DNA from: Haemonchus contortus
Taxonomy: Eukaryota; Nematoda; Chromadorea; Rhabditida; Trichostrongylidae
DNA length: 64,000 nt
Direction of reading: 5' to 3'
Assembly: GCA_000469685.2 (NCBI GenBank)
Contig: LS997565.1
Span: 31,776,645 to 31,840,644, forward strand
Positions 1 through 12,232 of the stretch are shown one piece after another. Made by a program: the position numbers and the translations under genes. How positions within the stretch are numbered: position 1 is the stretch's first letter; each line of letters begins with the position of its first letter. The notes below the pieces were generated by a model. The model made no database searches, was not told the origin of the DNA, and was given only the letters and a program-made list of their open reading frames with translations.

Positions 1-1462
1 TGTTTCATTCGATAAGACGAGATGGTAGAGTAGGGTGACAAAAGTGAGTGGTAAGTGCATGATAGGGACCCATTAGGGCGATACGATAAGCAGATTAAAA
101 CTTAGTTCATTTCTTACTATTAGATTACGGCCACTACCCAGCAAGGTTTGTGATTCAATGAAGGATCCTCTTTGCTCGATGTCATTTGCGACAAAACTTA
201 TTCGACCGCCTGTAATCTGGAATTCTCAACAAATATCTCCATGAGGAAAAGGGTCCATCTATAAAAAAATAACGGTGATAACGGTGCCATCATCACTCAG
301 AACATCTCCACAGCATCATCTTTAATTGTCTAACAGCTGGATTTTTAGGGGTATTTATTGCAAAGATAGACAGCAAAAGTTCGAGACTCCCAATCGAAGG
401 CGTAAGCATCGACTTCACCTGAATGCAATTTGCACTGCTCTGTTAGTCCTGCGTCAAATTTCGTGTACAGGAAACTGTCATTTGTTTCTAAAAAGAAGTG
501 GAGAATTAGACTTACTACAACTATAAAAGAAAGAGGGAAGCTTTCGATTTCTGTTGTGTCAAGGAAGGATTCCGAGCTCTGTTTCAATTTCATACCATCA
601 CTCAGCTAAACACGGAAAAAAACTCAAAGACTATAAACTTTGAAAAAGGGAATAGAATTGTTCAGTTCAACATTTCTCGGGATAGGGTGTTTGACACAAG
701 AAGGAGGAGAGCTGGCGTTAGCCGGGCGATCCGACTGGTGTGTATATACACAAACACCACCTGCACATAAACACACCAACATACACACACCAACACACAC
801 ATACACACACATACACACACATACACACACACACACGGTAAGTGATACACACACACGGTAAGTGATTGAACGCTACCTCTAGTCCGAGGATGGCTAGGTA
901 GCAAGGTATACACTTTTCTCGATACTCCTCCGTCACTCGTAGAATTATGAGGATAATGTTCTTGGTGTACCTTCAAGGCGTGAAATTTAACAGTTACTGA
1001 AAGATCGGTAGCGTGGATCAGGTGTGAATGAAGGTTTGAATGTAATATATATTAGGCAGCGCACGCCGCTCTGTTGACAAGGATCATGAGGGTCCTCTTC
1101 ATTAAGCAGAACTGAGGCTTCCCTGAGATCCCTGAGGTTGGATGCGACGTGACTGGTATAGGAAAGAAGACGTCATGGCGGTCATGCAAACAGTTCCTGC
1201 CCAGCTGACTTTGAGAGAGCAGCACCGGTTGAGAAAGTTGGCACGTACTGAGAAGGATAGCAGATGCCGCTCGGCTACCCATGCGTAATAGGTTGAATAG
1301 TATATTGTTTCTGGAGAGAGTTTTTGGCTTTGAGATTCCACACAAAGGTTTTTCATGGTATGCTTGATTATATAATCAACGACGAACTATGCAATGCGGC
1401 CGAAATGATAGAACCATAGTTATCACTTCAAAGAAACTTGTTCACTTCTGTGAATTGTTCAG
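1..1462. other. Left edge, no supported gene
   Basis: No gene can be supported here. A Met-less open frame on the + strand (about 393-606) and an overlapping frame on the - strand (345-593) both read plausibly, but neither has a convincing family match or splice pair. A CA-rich microsatellite lies at about 745-866. Positions 700-741 are the reverse complement of a short repeat that recurs near 4830-4915 and 9195-9250. Confidence 0.4.
745..866. repeat. CA-rich microsatellite
   Basis: Imperfect runs of CA with CATA and CAAA interruptions. The long Cys/Val-rich and His/Thr-rich open frames here are by-products of the dinucleotide repeat. Confidence 0.95.
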
Positions 1463-4400
1463 GCCAATGCAACCAATGACTGCGTGGTAAGCCAGGGCTT
1501 CCTGGTGTGCCGATGTGATGACTGCGGTATCGATGACATTTTGAATTCGACGAAAGAAGTGAGCGATCTGGTGAGTTTGCCCATAGAAGTAAGCTGAATA
1601 GTCGAATCAATCTAACAACCATTGTAGAAGGGAAATTCAATTCCTTTGGATGAGTGAGTGGTTGTTCACCAAACAAGGGCTCAGGAGCTAAACAGAAATT
1701 TCTGATTCTAACCATACCAAGGACTGCCGGGATTGATGATTTGAGGCGAGATGCGATGACATACTCATGACCTTCCAAGTTGAGCTTGGTTTTATTACTA
1801 CTCGACTTCATTGTGGGGATGAATCACGAGTTTGAGTTCATCCAAATTTCAAGTGTTCTGACAGTGAGAGCATAGGGTCCCTAAAGAGACATCACTTTCA
1901 TCGTTTGTAGCCAGGCAAGATTGTTTGAAGGCAGAGTTCACGATCGGAAATAGTGCGATGGATGTGAAGAAACTGCGTGACTCGGTGTTCCCAAAGTGAA
2001 AAAGGCTTCGAAAAACCGTTCAAGAGGGGGCTGGACGAGATATAGACCAGAAAAATGAAGGAGAGTGGGGCGTTTGGACGAGCTATGCAATGTGTCTCAC
2101 TGCGTACGTGTGGGTCCTGGTGCGAATAATAGACTATGGTAAGCAAAAATTCATTCACCTATAAGCATAAGTAAACAAAAAAAACCCTAGTAACAGCAAA
2201 AGCGCACCTTTTTCAGCCTCTAGGAGTAGGAAATTGAATAAGGGACCGCGGCAGCAAAAATAATAACAGAGGAAAAATGAATGGGAGAAAAGCACCCCCT
2301 TATCACACGGCGACCAGCTGATTGTGTGTGGGTCCCAGACCGAATAGTTGCAATCTGTATTATCTCGACATTCGTCTGCCGTTATGACGTGACATCGATC
2401 GAGAGGCGGAAAAGCCATTGACGCTCCCGCTCATTGAATTATCGTGAGCTGTGCCTTTAAGAATGCAACTTGTATCATTTCGCGAAGGCAAGCAACGAAA
2501 TAAAGGTGGTACATTGGGTTTAGTAGAGGTGGCTCACCTGCGAGTTACTTCTCACATAACTCTCAACAGCAGATCATGGACCAATATACTATGCTTCCAA
2601 GAGGGGCAGGCAGCAGGAACGTGCTAAATGTTACTGTGGGTAGCCTGTCTTGAGAGCCGGACAGCAGAGTCGAATTTATGATGACTCGCGCGAGCGCAAG
2701 TCTTTGTTAGCGCGTCGAGCCACTATTAGCATCTGCTTTAAAGGAACTGTTCACGAAAAAATGGTTTCGGAGATTTGCACATGGTTTGAGTTCGAAGCCC
2801 CCTCTGATATCATTTGTCCAGGAATTAGGTCGGAAAACGGCTGGATAGGGCACAATAAGGGCAGGAACTTCGGGGGACGGGATGCCTCCGCCCTCGCTAG
2901 GTTGACTACGAGTTCAAGTTGTCCTTCACCACATTCGCACTGGAGCGAAGTTGGTGAAGAATCGATACGCAGATTGGCAAATTGCCAGGAATGATCAGCT
3001 GGTCGACCGCCTCGTACAGGAGCTAGTATTCGGCTGTTATTTCTTTTATTCGCGTATCGTTTGTTTTTTTTTGTTATCAATTTTTTACGGTAGCATTCTT
3101 TAACTGTTCTCGTAAGTTTATTGAAGATTTTAACATATTTTGTGTAGATTATTGCATGCAAATGTTTTTTTTATTCTAGAAACTCCGTTTATTTCGATGT
3201 GTTGCCTGTATTGCAGACATTGCGTCGCCTTCGTGCATTCTCGCTCGAACACTCCCTAACCGCAGTTTTTTCAATGTGAAATTCGTCCAACCCCCCTTTC
3301 CAGCTCTTTTTTTTGACCCTCTGTAGTTCTTTTTGTTCATCGTTTTTTGCGCTTTTTTGGCTGTTATCGCTTTATTCTAGAGTAGTTCTATCAATTCCCA
3401 TCAAAACAGGGTACCCTAACTTCTCTGTGAATAGTGCCTTTAAACAAACCCATCTTTTTCTCTTGAAATTCCTTCCACAGACGGCTTATGTGGCTAGTGT
3501 GTGAGTCGATTCTACTGTAATCTTACCCGCCTTTCTCAGTATCTGAATTGTGCGTTCATTGCGCCCATTATTCGAGGATTACGACAGCCCGTCCTTTTGC
3601 TGTAACGTTTTATTGCCATTTGGAATACGCACGCCATCACATGTACACAACCGCATACGATCTTACTCAAAGCGAATATCGCCTATTTCACCTCTCGTCC
3701 CGTGGATCATCAATTGGGAGCTAGTAACGTCTCCCCGTCGGCTAGAGTACTTCAGTAGATCGTCCTCGCTCGGGGCAAAATATTACTTTCGTCCGAAGTT
3801 TTCGTGAAGAACTGTGACCATAGTACTGAGATCCATCCTAGTTTTCGTTTGACGTCTCGAAGGATTCAGTCAGTAACCACCCTGGTCCAACGGATCTCTC
3901 ACTTGATCTCCATTTTCTTGGCGTGAGCAGTGGAATAACTGATCTTAGATCGTTGACGAAGCGCGAAACTCCGGATTCCCTTCTGCACCCGCGTGTACAA
4001 GAAGATTCCGAGCGTCGTCCTTTCCACAACGCTTTGAATGACATTAACTGCATGCTCATACTGCTTTCGTAGAGTCCAGATTTCTGTCAAAGCAGCAAGG
4101 CCCGCAGTATCGAAAAGGTGAGTGCGAATCCGGTTAAACTCTTCATCACTACTCCCTCGATATTCTTGAATGCTCCACACCTTTCCGTTCCCTACTGCTC
4201 AGCTCCGAAGCTAAGTCGTTCATCCTGTTGACCTTCCGACTTAGTACACGTAACTAGAGCCTTAGTAGGGGAATACTATTCCCATTACTACATGAAATCG
4301 CATACTCGCGGGAATTTTTCAATATGGTGAGGTTGTCGTAATTTTTGAGTGAAAGAGGATCCACTCATCATCAGCTGAAATACTTCACAAGTGATTCGTA

Positions 4401-7400
4401 GCAGAGAGTGTCCTGAGAATTCTTGAAATTTCAAAGCTGCCCCGCATTCCGCTATGACAAGTGCTAAAAAAAGTATTGCAGCTGCTTATCAGAAAGCTTC
4501 GAATTTGGGTATGTGTACGAACGTGCGTCCGAGGATGCGCGCGGCAAATTGCGCGGCGAAGTTCGTAATGATCTGAACGACTTTGGCGCCTATCATTGGG
4601 GCCCAAATTTGAAATAGAGTGGATTGGGAGGATCATCTCGCCCTGCTAAACTACACTACTTCGAGTTTGTGCCCCAAAAATTGGCGCTGCAATCGTACAA
4701 AACGTAACGAATTCGCCGTGCAATTTGCCGCGCGCACCATCGGACGCACGTTCGTACCGTCCCCCTTCGAATTTAGCAGGAAAAAATACTTGCACTCCAA
4801 GTTCCTAGGATCTGGCGGAATATAACATAACCAGTCGGATCGCCCAGCTAACGCCGGGCTCTCCTCCTTCTTATGTAATGCCCGGCTACGCCGGGCATCC
4901 CCCTTCTAATGTAACTGGGACATAGATTTGTACAAACAATCTGGCATTTCCTTTCGATCAATATAAAATGAAACTATTTTATTCTAATAATGACTAACAC
5001 TTTTTATGACTAAGAATCTTTGTGACCTGAGTTCATACATTACAAAAATTTTAACCCACTTAAAAGAATCAGACTCAGTGAGACGGTCGAAATTGCTTCA
5101 CATCCGCGGAGTAATAAATTTTCTTACCTTGCCTTGCCAAAGAAAATAGCCTTACAGCCTTAAATACCTTACAGAAGTATAATGGCATTAGGACCATAAT
5201 AATCATGCGACGCTTATTTCTTTGAAACTTCCGTTTCACATGAAAAGTTATAATTCAGTATGAACCGTGCTTCCAGTTCAGTGAAAACCGCATCCTTCCG
5301 GAAGGATCTTCTAGCGGAGTTCAAAAAACGCATGTTTAAAAACAGATACCGTTCCGGAATTTTGGTTTAAATTGGGGTTATATTTACCGATGCAGCCTTT
5401 TCAAAAAAATTTTAATTCCGCCGAGAGCGCCAGTTTCACACTTCACCACACCCGCATGGATAGATTAGCCAGAGACAATGATGCCTTTAGTTCTGCATGA
5501 ATCTGAGTTCCGATGCCGAAATCTGCGTTGATTATCGTTAGGGATATTCACGTAAAGCAGACCTGTAAGAACCACCATTTTCAGTGGGCTTTCACCTGGG
5601 GTGTCCCGAAAATCGTATGTTTGATGTACATACCGTTCCGAAATTTTCGCTCGAACTCAGCTGCCAGATTTACTGATGATCTATTCCTTGCTGAGAGATT
5701 ACCAAAATCTGCATGCATGAATGGTACCGCGTCTTCTTTTCATTCAGATGTCAGTTGCAACAAAACTAATTCAACCACCAAAATATGGAAATCAGCAGGA
5801 TGGGTCATGGTCTTTTGATAGTGGTGTTAACAACAGTCGAGAACAATAATAAAAACCATTCGAAATTTCTTTCAGGTTTTGTTGGTCTAGGTTGATGAGT
5901 CATAGAGAAGGCGATGTGGAGCTAACAAAGAAAAGAGGGTAACCATCAACGGTGTTGTGATCCTGAGATCCTTAGTTGATGATCCTTTTCTATACAGAAA
6001 TGCTGGAGGGGGAAAGGGCAGTACGCAATGGAACCCAATATGTTGTGTCTCTTACGCTCCGATAAATAAATTCAAAAGAAAATGACGGGTCAGCCGATCG
6101 CTTCCACTTTGCCTTAGGAGCGAGGGGAATTTTCACTGCACTCACTCCACTCCATTAACCTACCCACCCATTTACTGATTTATATGTAAAGAAGGAAGTA
6201 TAAGAGTTTCATTGAGAGAATGGGTTTTCCATATCACTACCTATCATACCTTTATCGTAATCATGAACGTTTGCGGACGGACACCCGACATACCGACATA
6301 CCGACAAACCGACATACCGACAAACACACAAACCGACACACCAAGTTTCTGCTTTATAAATGAGAGAGATGACCAAGCAGCCCTAAAAGCAGTCCAGCAA
6401 TCTGCTCAAAACGTCTTGGCTAGGATGGCGAGTGTAAGATCGGAAACTCAGTGCCACTGCGCTTGGTAAGCATCAAATTGAGGAGCACAATGGCAACAAC
6501 TCTTGAGTGAAATGCACGATGTTAGCGCGGAAGACGGGATCTCAGCGTAAAGGCATGAGATGCGTTCTGAATTTTCTAAAGAAATCTCTCTCATTTTTTC
6601 ACATACAGTTTTTTGATCTGAGCTTTAGGAAGGAGGAAGTATCGTGGTGGGGTAGTCAACTGAATATTCGACTCATATCCAATCCTAGCTTTCTGCACGA
6701 GATAATCATCCCGCCTCTCCCTGCCACCCCTCCTCGTTGGAGCTTAGCTTGAAACCATATTCTCTTGCCTAGAACCGTTTTCAAATACAGGTCAGGTCCG
6801 CTACCCCTATTCTGCACTTTGGGGGGCGCGCGATTCACGCGTGACTCCATTAGAGCTCTTCGCGCACGCAGCATCGCTTCAGTACCTTTTTGTTGAGATG
6901 GACCAGATAAGATTCGGTCCATGGCTTCAGCATGAGATACTGCAAATCTCTTCAATATGGCAATGAAGCTCTTTCAAATTTGAGGATTCACTTCATAGGT
7001 CAACAATTTGCTTGTCAAACGTTCAAAATAAGAATAATGTAAAATTTTTGATCCTAGAAAACGCAATCCTTCTGTAAACGTGCATAGTTGGTCATTTTTT
7101 TACTTGCGCTTTATAAGTTCTTATTTCCCATTATGATGATGTTATAGCGCGTCCCGTCCGACGATCTCATTATATTGACGCGTACATTGCACCACACCCA
7201 TAGCGCATTGCAATTTGTGACTCGGTAGCACTATCACGTGGTCTTCCCTATCACAAACATGACTGCAATAAGTCTCATTTGCTACTGACAGTCGTACTTC
7301 ACAAGTCACATTTGCCAGGGGATAATGCGCTTGAAATTTTGCAAATCATATTGAGTTGCATTCATGCCTCTGGAGAAGACGATTGCGTCGAAACGTTAGG

Positions 7401-10400
7401 CTGTTAATCTAATAAATTGTTTCACTTAAAAACCTCTTGCTGCACAAGAATACTCTAACCACCGTAAACATAAAGCAAGACTCAGTCCACGTTAAGTCTG
7501 AAGTATGCTTTTGAGAAGTTGAGAAGCGAAAGTGTTGGACAGCGTATCGGAGACGGTAGAAGTGAGAAATTCCGCAAAAACCTGAGGATCCCTGGAGATT
7601 CTGAAAATGGAGGGTTGTACGAGTTCATCATGACGGAGTTAGAAGGGAAGGGAAGAGATTTCAGTGTCGCAATAAGGCGTGAAGATGTCCCTACATTGAG
7701 CCAAAAGTGCTTCAGATCGTCTGTCAATGGGTCGTGACCAGTAATGAACTATCTTTATTTGCGTTCCTTGCAAAGGGTGCAGCTTCTACAGCGCGGCTAA
7801 GACTCGTCCGCTCCTGGGTATAGGCGAGGCTTGCCTTTGAGGCCCTATTGAGCCCTATCTAGGTCAATTTTAGTTTGTTTCCCCTCCTGTTTTCTATTTT
7901 CTTCCAATCCCTCTAGATTTGTACGGTATTGTATTTCACGAGACTTAATGCAATGTGTCGGTTTCATTTTCAAGAAACGATTTTTAAAAATGTCGTATAA
8001 GAAGGTGTTTAGAGCTTTATAACATACTCCTACATATGGGCCCCAAAGTTTATTGGTGCCCATTTCCGTTGCAAAGAGGAAGAATGTATTTGAAGAGGGG
8101 CCACTTTTGATTTTCCACGTTACCAGTGGCGTGGACGAACATTAAGGCTAGCACCCGATCAAAGTTCCCTTACTTCATGATTCTCTCGTAAACAATTTCT
8201 CTATGGACTAGCGACTGAAGAAAATTATATGTGTAAGCTCCGCGTGTATCGATGTGAAGTGTATCTGTTAGCATTTACGAGTTGATCATTCCAGGAGGAA
8301 ATTCATGATGTTCTCCGAAGGTGCACCTCGACAGAAGCAGGTGGCGTAGATGAATCACAAACGTCGACAAGCGAAGCCGCCGAGAACACAACCAAATCGG
8401 TAAAGACGGCGAATAGGATATTATTTGTTGACTGTTTTATTATTTTACAATTTTGACTGTTCAGTTTCATATACTGACCGTCTAAATTCAGGGTGTTACT
8501 AGCAAGCTTAAGTTTTCGGTTTCGTTGGAATCCGCCGATAATACTGAGAATGATACAAGCGCAGTGACGTATCCGCCACCACCTGATCCGGTATATTATT
8601 CGATCCTAATTGAAGTAAGTTTTGCTTCTCTCTGAGATCATCAATTGGAGAGTTCATACTAAAAGAGTAAGACGCACTTAATTTGCGTGAAGTAACACAT
8701 TCTCATGAGAAGTGTGACTGTGAAGTGTTCGGGGGAGAGGGATACCACAAAGGAGCAACGGCCTGTATTGATGCCCAGAAACGGTCTGAGTCTGGGTAGC
8801 AATGGGATGGGTAGGACGATGAGATGCTGACATATAGCAAGAAGTCGTGATGGAAAACGATTAAAGAGTAGGACAAGGGCGCGAAAGGCTTACCCGTCTC
8901 TCTTCCTCCTAAAAATATTTTTTCGTCAGTCAACGGATTGCATTGAAACTAGCATTAACATCGTTTAGCCGTTGTAATCTAATAAGAAAAAAGAAACCAA
9001 GCTTCGTTTCCCCTTATAGTATCGGCTTCGATCAGTCTGATCACTGCATTTGCCACCCACTTTTTCATCAACTCAGTCTATCATCCCGTGCTTTCCTACA
9101 CTTAGGACACATTGCAATGTTGAAGCTGCATCCTATGTATCAAAGAGTTGTACCTTCCGCCAACTTATAAGCTAGCCTAGCAGCTGCCAGTCTATCACCA
9201 TAACAGTCGGATCAACCTGCTGACGTCGGGTTCCCTTCCTTCTTGCGTAAAAGCTGACTCGCCGCCTGCATTCTCTCAACTTCAAATGCTATAATCCAAA
9301 AAACAGGAGCTATTGATTCCCAACGAAATTGATTTCATACCGACAAAGTCACCTGTGTTCAGGAAAAATGAGCGAAATCGGGTCCTGCCGTGGGCGAAAC
9401 CAAGCCTTGCCACATGCGATTGATGCTTTCAACTTACCACCTATATTTCTGCCGAATTTGAACTCTTGTCTTGAAAAACGGGATTTATGAACTCCCCCTC
9501 AAGCACAAGCTCCCTCGCGCATTCCGTTTCCAGTGGGAGGAGTCGGGTCCTACGCCTGCCGTCGGTGTTCCTATCCTACCCCCGTGAACCTACCAATTTT
9601 GAACGCTTTGGGTCCACGGGGGGGGGGGGACGTGAGATTCGTGCGATTCCAGGCGCGCGCGGCAAATTGTGCGGCAAAATTCGCGATGAATCAAACGACT
9701 CCTGCGCCTATTATTGGGGCACAAACTTGAAGGAGAGTACTTCAGTAGAGTCGGACAATCATACTAACCTACTTTACTTCGAATTTGGACCCAATTGGTA
9801 AACGCTGCAGTCGTTGAAATCGAACCGAATTTCGCCGCGCGATTGGCCGCGCGCACTCAGAATCGCACGAATCGCACCACACCCGATCTACGGGAGCAGG
9901 TTACGAATTCCCGGACACACGCGTAGCGGCGAACCAGCGAACATACTTATATATAGTCGTACTATTATATAACGCAATATTCGCAGCAGGATGGGAACAC
10001 CCATGCTTGGTGGAAGGACTGAACTCTGCCCACAAGGAACGGAGCAGGCGTTAATATTTTCAAAGGCACAGTTCACGATAATTTTGGGTAATCCAGATTA
10101 TGATGAAAAATGGAAAACAAGATCGAAAATAGTGCGATGAGGGTGAAGAAACTGCGTGCATCCGTGTTTCCAAAGTGAAAAAAGGCTTCGAAAAATCGTT
10201 AAAAGCAGGGCTGGAGGAGAATGAGAAACGAAGAAGAGTGGGGCGTTTGGACGAGCTATACAATGTGTCCACTGCGTACGTGTGGGTCCTAGTGCGAATA
10301 ACAGACTAGGGTAAGCAAAATTCATTCGCTAATAAGCATAATTAAACAAAAAAAGCAAAAGTAGCTCACCTCTTTAAGTCTCGAGGAGTAGGAAATTGAA

Positions 10401-11875
10401 AAAGGGATCGCGGTAGCAAAAAGAATAACAGAGGAAAAAAGAAAGGGAGAAAAAAATCGCCTCATCACTCGACGATCAGCTGGTCGTGTGTGGGTCCTAG
10501 AAAGAATAGTTGCAATCTGTATTGTCCCGACACTCGTCTGATGTGACATCGACTGAGGGGCGGAAAACTGGGACTATCTCGTCCCTCGAATTATCGTGAA
10601 CTGTGCCTTTAATTCGGACCTCGACTGTTCAAACTTGTTAGGAATGCAAGCGGCAGGATGGAAACCTGGATGAATTTGTGATTCAGTAACGTCCGTAATG
10701 CTCCACGGCACACTTCCTGGGCCCCGCCAAAGCTACTTTTTGTTGCGTCCTGTCCCTTTCCTGTTGAGCCTAACAAAGTAACAGCGGATGTCGTTGTACG
10801 CACAAATCCTTTGAGATATATTTTGAAATGTCGGGTAAGAAGTTTTCAGCCATCCTTAACGTGGCACGCACGTTTTATGGATGAATTTTCACATCTTCTT
10901 GACATTTTAGTAGAAATATAACTGAAAGAATGGGTGCGCGAGAAATTAGGTTGCTCTTGGGACCGTGTGGCTCACCGACGGGCCACATCAACAGCCCGCG
11001 AAAAGCGCGCTCGGTCCCACACGGTAGACATGCTTAACAGGCGCGGTCGACAGTCAAACGGGAAATCAAATGACTTCCTTCATTAAGAAGTTTAGTGCTT
11101 TTATTCTACAGTACTAGGGGTCTTCTTCGAATCGTGAATGCGGAATCAACGGCCTACCACACTTTCAACAAACTTCAGTAAGCCTCATGAATGAATTGAG
11201 AAATTGGGAAGACCATTTGGTGTTTCTCAAAAAGGATACAAACTCCACAGCCCATCTTCGGACAGCTGTTTTTCAACCTTTGCATTTTTTCCAAAGAGAA
11301 AGAAGGCAGATATTGGATTGCTTGCGCTAAAACGCCTTTTCTCAGACTGGTCTGAAATGCTTCCTAATTCTACACAAATAAAGAAATCTGAACATTTAAT
11401 TCGAGGAAATGTTTGTTAATCTAATGGATCTTCAAAGAAAAGGAATATAGAGAAAGTTTCCATGTTTCCAGGATGTTGTTGTTCCCTATAACAATACGCC
11501 CTCGCTCGTAGATGACGGTAATAATTTGTGCTGATCCCATTTCGAAAACCGAACAAATCACATGTGCAATTTTCAGAAGACGATGGCGTAATCCAAGGGA
11601 AAAGATACGTGATGACCCCTAGCCATTACTATGATCCTAGAAGACAGGAACAGATATACGGTAATACGGTTCTTTCATTCTGAAGTTATTTTCCTTTAAT
11701 GATGAATCCACAGTGACGCTGATCCCTTTGAAAACCTATCCTTGTTCCAGGATCGTCTTCAATGGTGTTACTGATGCTGAACATTTCGCTTTTCCTTGGA
11801 ACGATAGTGTTTTTCAGAGCGGTCCTTGTAGCGACATTAAACAGTATCTTCCCTGACTACAGAATGCTCAATTGA
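1463..11875 (+). CDS. Unrecognised multi-exon gene ending in a transmembrane segment
   Basis: Candidate exons: 1463-1570, 1628-1653 (26 nt), one ending at 6433 (start unclear, about 6345), 8295-8399, 8492-8614, 9307-9381, 11472-11517, 11577-11660 and 11751-11875. The joins 8399/8492, 8614/9307, 11517/11577 and 11660/11751 are phase-compatible. The first exon is Cys-rich (C-R-C-D-D-C). The exon ending at 6433 is Ala/Gln-rich and helical. The middle is acidic, Ser/Thr/Pro-rich and probably disordered, with a PPPPDP run. The last exon has one hydrophobic stretch (starting MVLLMLNISLFLG) followed by about 20 residues to TGA. No family is recognised, and the 5' end is missing or not found. The exons from 8295 to 11875 are the most secure as one gene. 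Linking 1463-1653 and 6345-6433 to them is an inference from strand and phase. The donor after 9381 (GTCCTG) is weak. Confidence 0.5.
1928..2457. mobile_element. MITE family 1, copy 1
   Basis: A 530-bp copy of a dispersed non-coding element. It shares long blocks with 10062-10610, including the internal words gggcgtttggacgagctat and actgcgtacgtgtgggtcct. The inverted ends read AAGGCAGAGTTCACGAT and ATCGTGAGCTGTGCCTT. It lies in a putative intron of the unrecognised gene. Open frames on the - strand here are shadows. Confidence 0.75.
3838..4180 (-). pseudogene. RTE-like non-LTR retrotransposon C-terminal remnant
   Basis: On the - strand the frame reads WTLRKQYEHAV, then VVERTTLGI and RQRSKI. 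After an in-frame stop it continues with RWTRVVTD and RDVKR. From memory this order matches the domain after the reverse transcriptase of nematode RTE-type elements. Stops and missing residues show it is dead. No endonuclease or reverse transcriptase core is present nearby, so this is a 5'-truncated insertion. Confidence 0.7.
4515..4758. mobile_element. Palindromic MITE family 2, copy A
   Basis: The inverted ends share TACGAACGTGCGTCCGA and, further in, GCGCGCGGCAAATTG. The centre is about 150 bp. It is related in the arms and inner sequence to 9636-9873. No coding capacity. Confidence 0.75.
4830..4915. repeat. Short dispersed repeat with GC hairpin
   Basis: A block containing CAGTCGGATCGCCCAGCTAA, followed by a perfect hairpin TGCCCGGC-TAC-GCCGGGCA. 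Related sequence occurs at 700-741 (inverted) and, more diverged, at 9195-9250. Confidence 0.6.
6285..6345. repeat. Microsatellite, ACCGACAT/ACCGACAA units
   Basis: About seven imperfect 8-bp units (accgacat, accgacaa), passing into cacacaaaccgacacacc. It lies directly 5' of the exon ending at 6433, which makes that exon's acceptor hard to place. Confidence 0.85.
7278..7434 (+). repeat. Dispersed repeat with GAAGACG..CGTCGAAACGTT tail
   Basis: Shares with 44775-44906 the words tttgctactga, gcctctg, a GACG-loop-CGTC hairpin followed by GAAAC, and a tail with tttcac and aaaacctc. It resembles the 3' end of a Penelope-like element. No reverse transcriptase frame is visible beside it. Confidence 0.5.
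9487..9630 (+). repeat. Diverged unit of the GGAGTC minisatellite family
   Basis: Contains gtgggaggagtcgggtcct, the cggtgttcctatcct word and the ccaattttgaacgctttggg word, then a run of ten G. The same order of words is found in the 13.9-14.67 kb tandem repeats and in the flanks of the 46 kb and 57.8 kb repeats. Confidence 0.6.
9636..9873. mobile_element. Palindromic MITE family 2, copy B
   Basis: Inverted ends GATTCGTGCGATTC and GAATCGCACGAATC enclose GCGCGCGGCAAATTG-type inner repeats and the words cgcctattattggggc and ctttacttcgaatttg, which match copy A. 238 bp, non-coding. Confidence 0.7.
10062..10610. mobile_element. MITE family 1, copy 2
   Basis: A 549-bp copy with the best-preserved inverted ends: AAAGGCACAGTTCACGATAA at the left and its reverse complement at the right. 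The interior aligns throughout with 1928-2457 and partly with 20704-21236. It lies in the last long intron of the unrecognised gene. Confidence 0.8.
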
Positions 11876-12230
11876 GTAGAGGTCGTGAAAAGCTATTTGT
11901 TAATTGTGACTGTTGTGAAACAATAATTTCCATGCTTAAATATCCGCATGAAAATAGTAAAAAAATATTTCGTTTCCATGTAAAAAAGTGAACAATAGTA
12001 ACAGTGCATCCACAACTGCCATCCACTCAAATATGAGCTAACAAGAGAATCCATGTCCAATCACACTCTTTGAGAAGATACTTCTCTCACCACCAAAGCG
12101 CGTTATACGACTAGAGGTCCGAAAACAAATATGCGGGGTCCGCTTTCTTGATATGTTGCCACCACGTCTCCCGACGTCTCGCTTATTCGGGTAGACGTTA
12201 ACCTTTTCGAGGTCTTCGTGTGTAATATAT
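11876..12230. other. Gap between unrecognised gene and mariner element
   Basis: AT-rich 3' flank. No clear AATAAA within 100 bp of the TGA at 11873-11875, and no gene. Confidence 0.5.
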
Positions 12231-12232
12231 TA

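Noticed and set aside
345..606. Opposed frames on both strands, one with a hydrophobic start
   Set aside because: Cannot decide the strand; no splice pair or family signature.
2650..2994. 115-codon frame, perhaps a mariner N-terminal remnant
   Set aside because: Short similarities such as KKWFRRF are spread over two frames and no inverted ends were found; too weak to call.
7482..7737. Overlapping 72-81 codon frames on both strands
   Set aside because: No family match, no splice context and mirrored open frames suggest chance.
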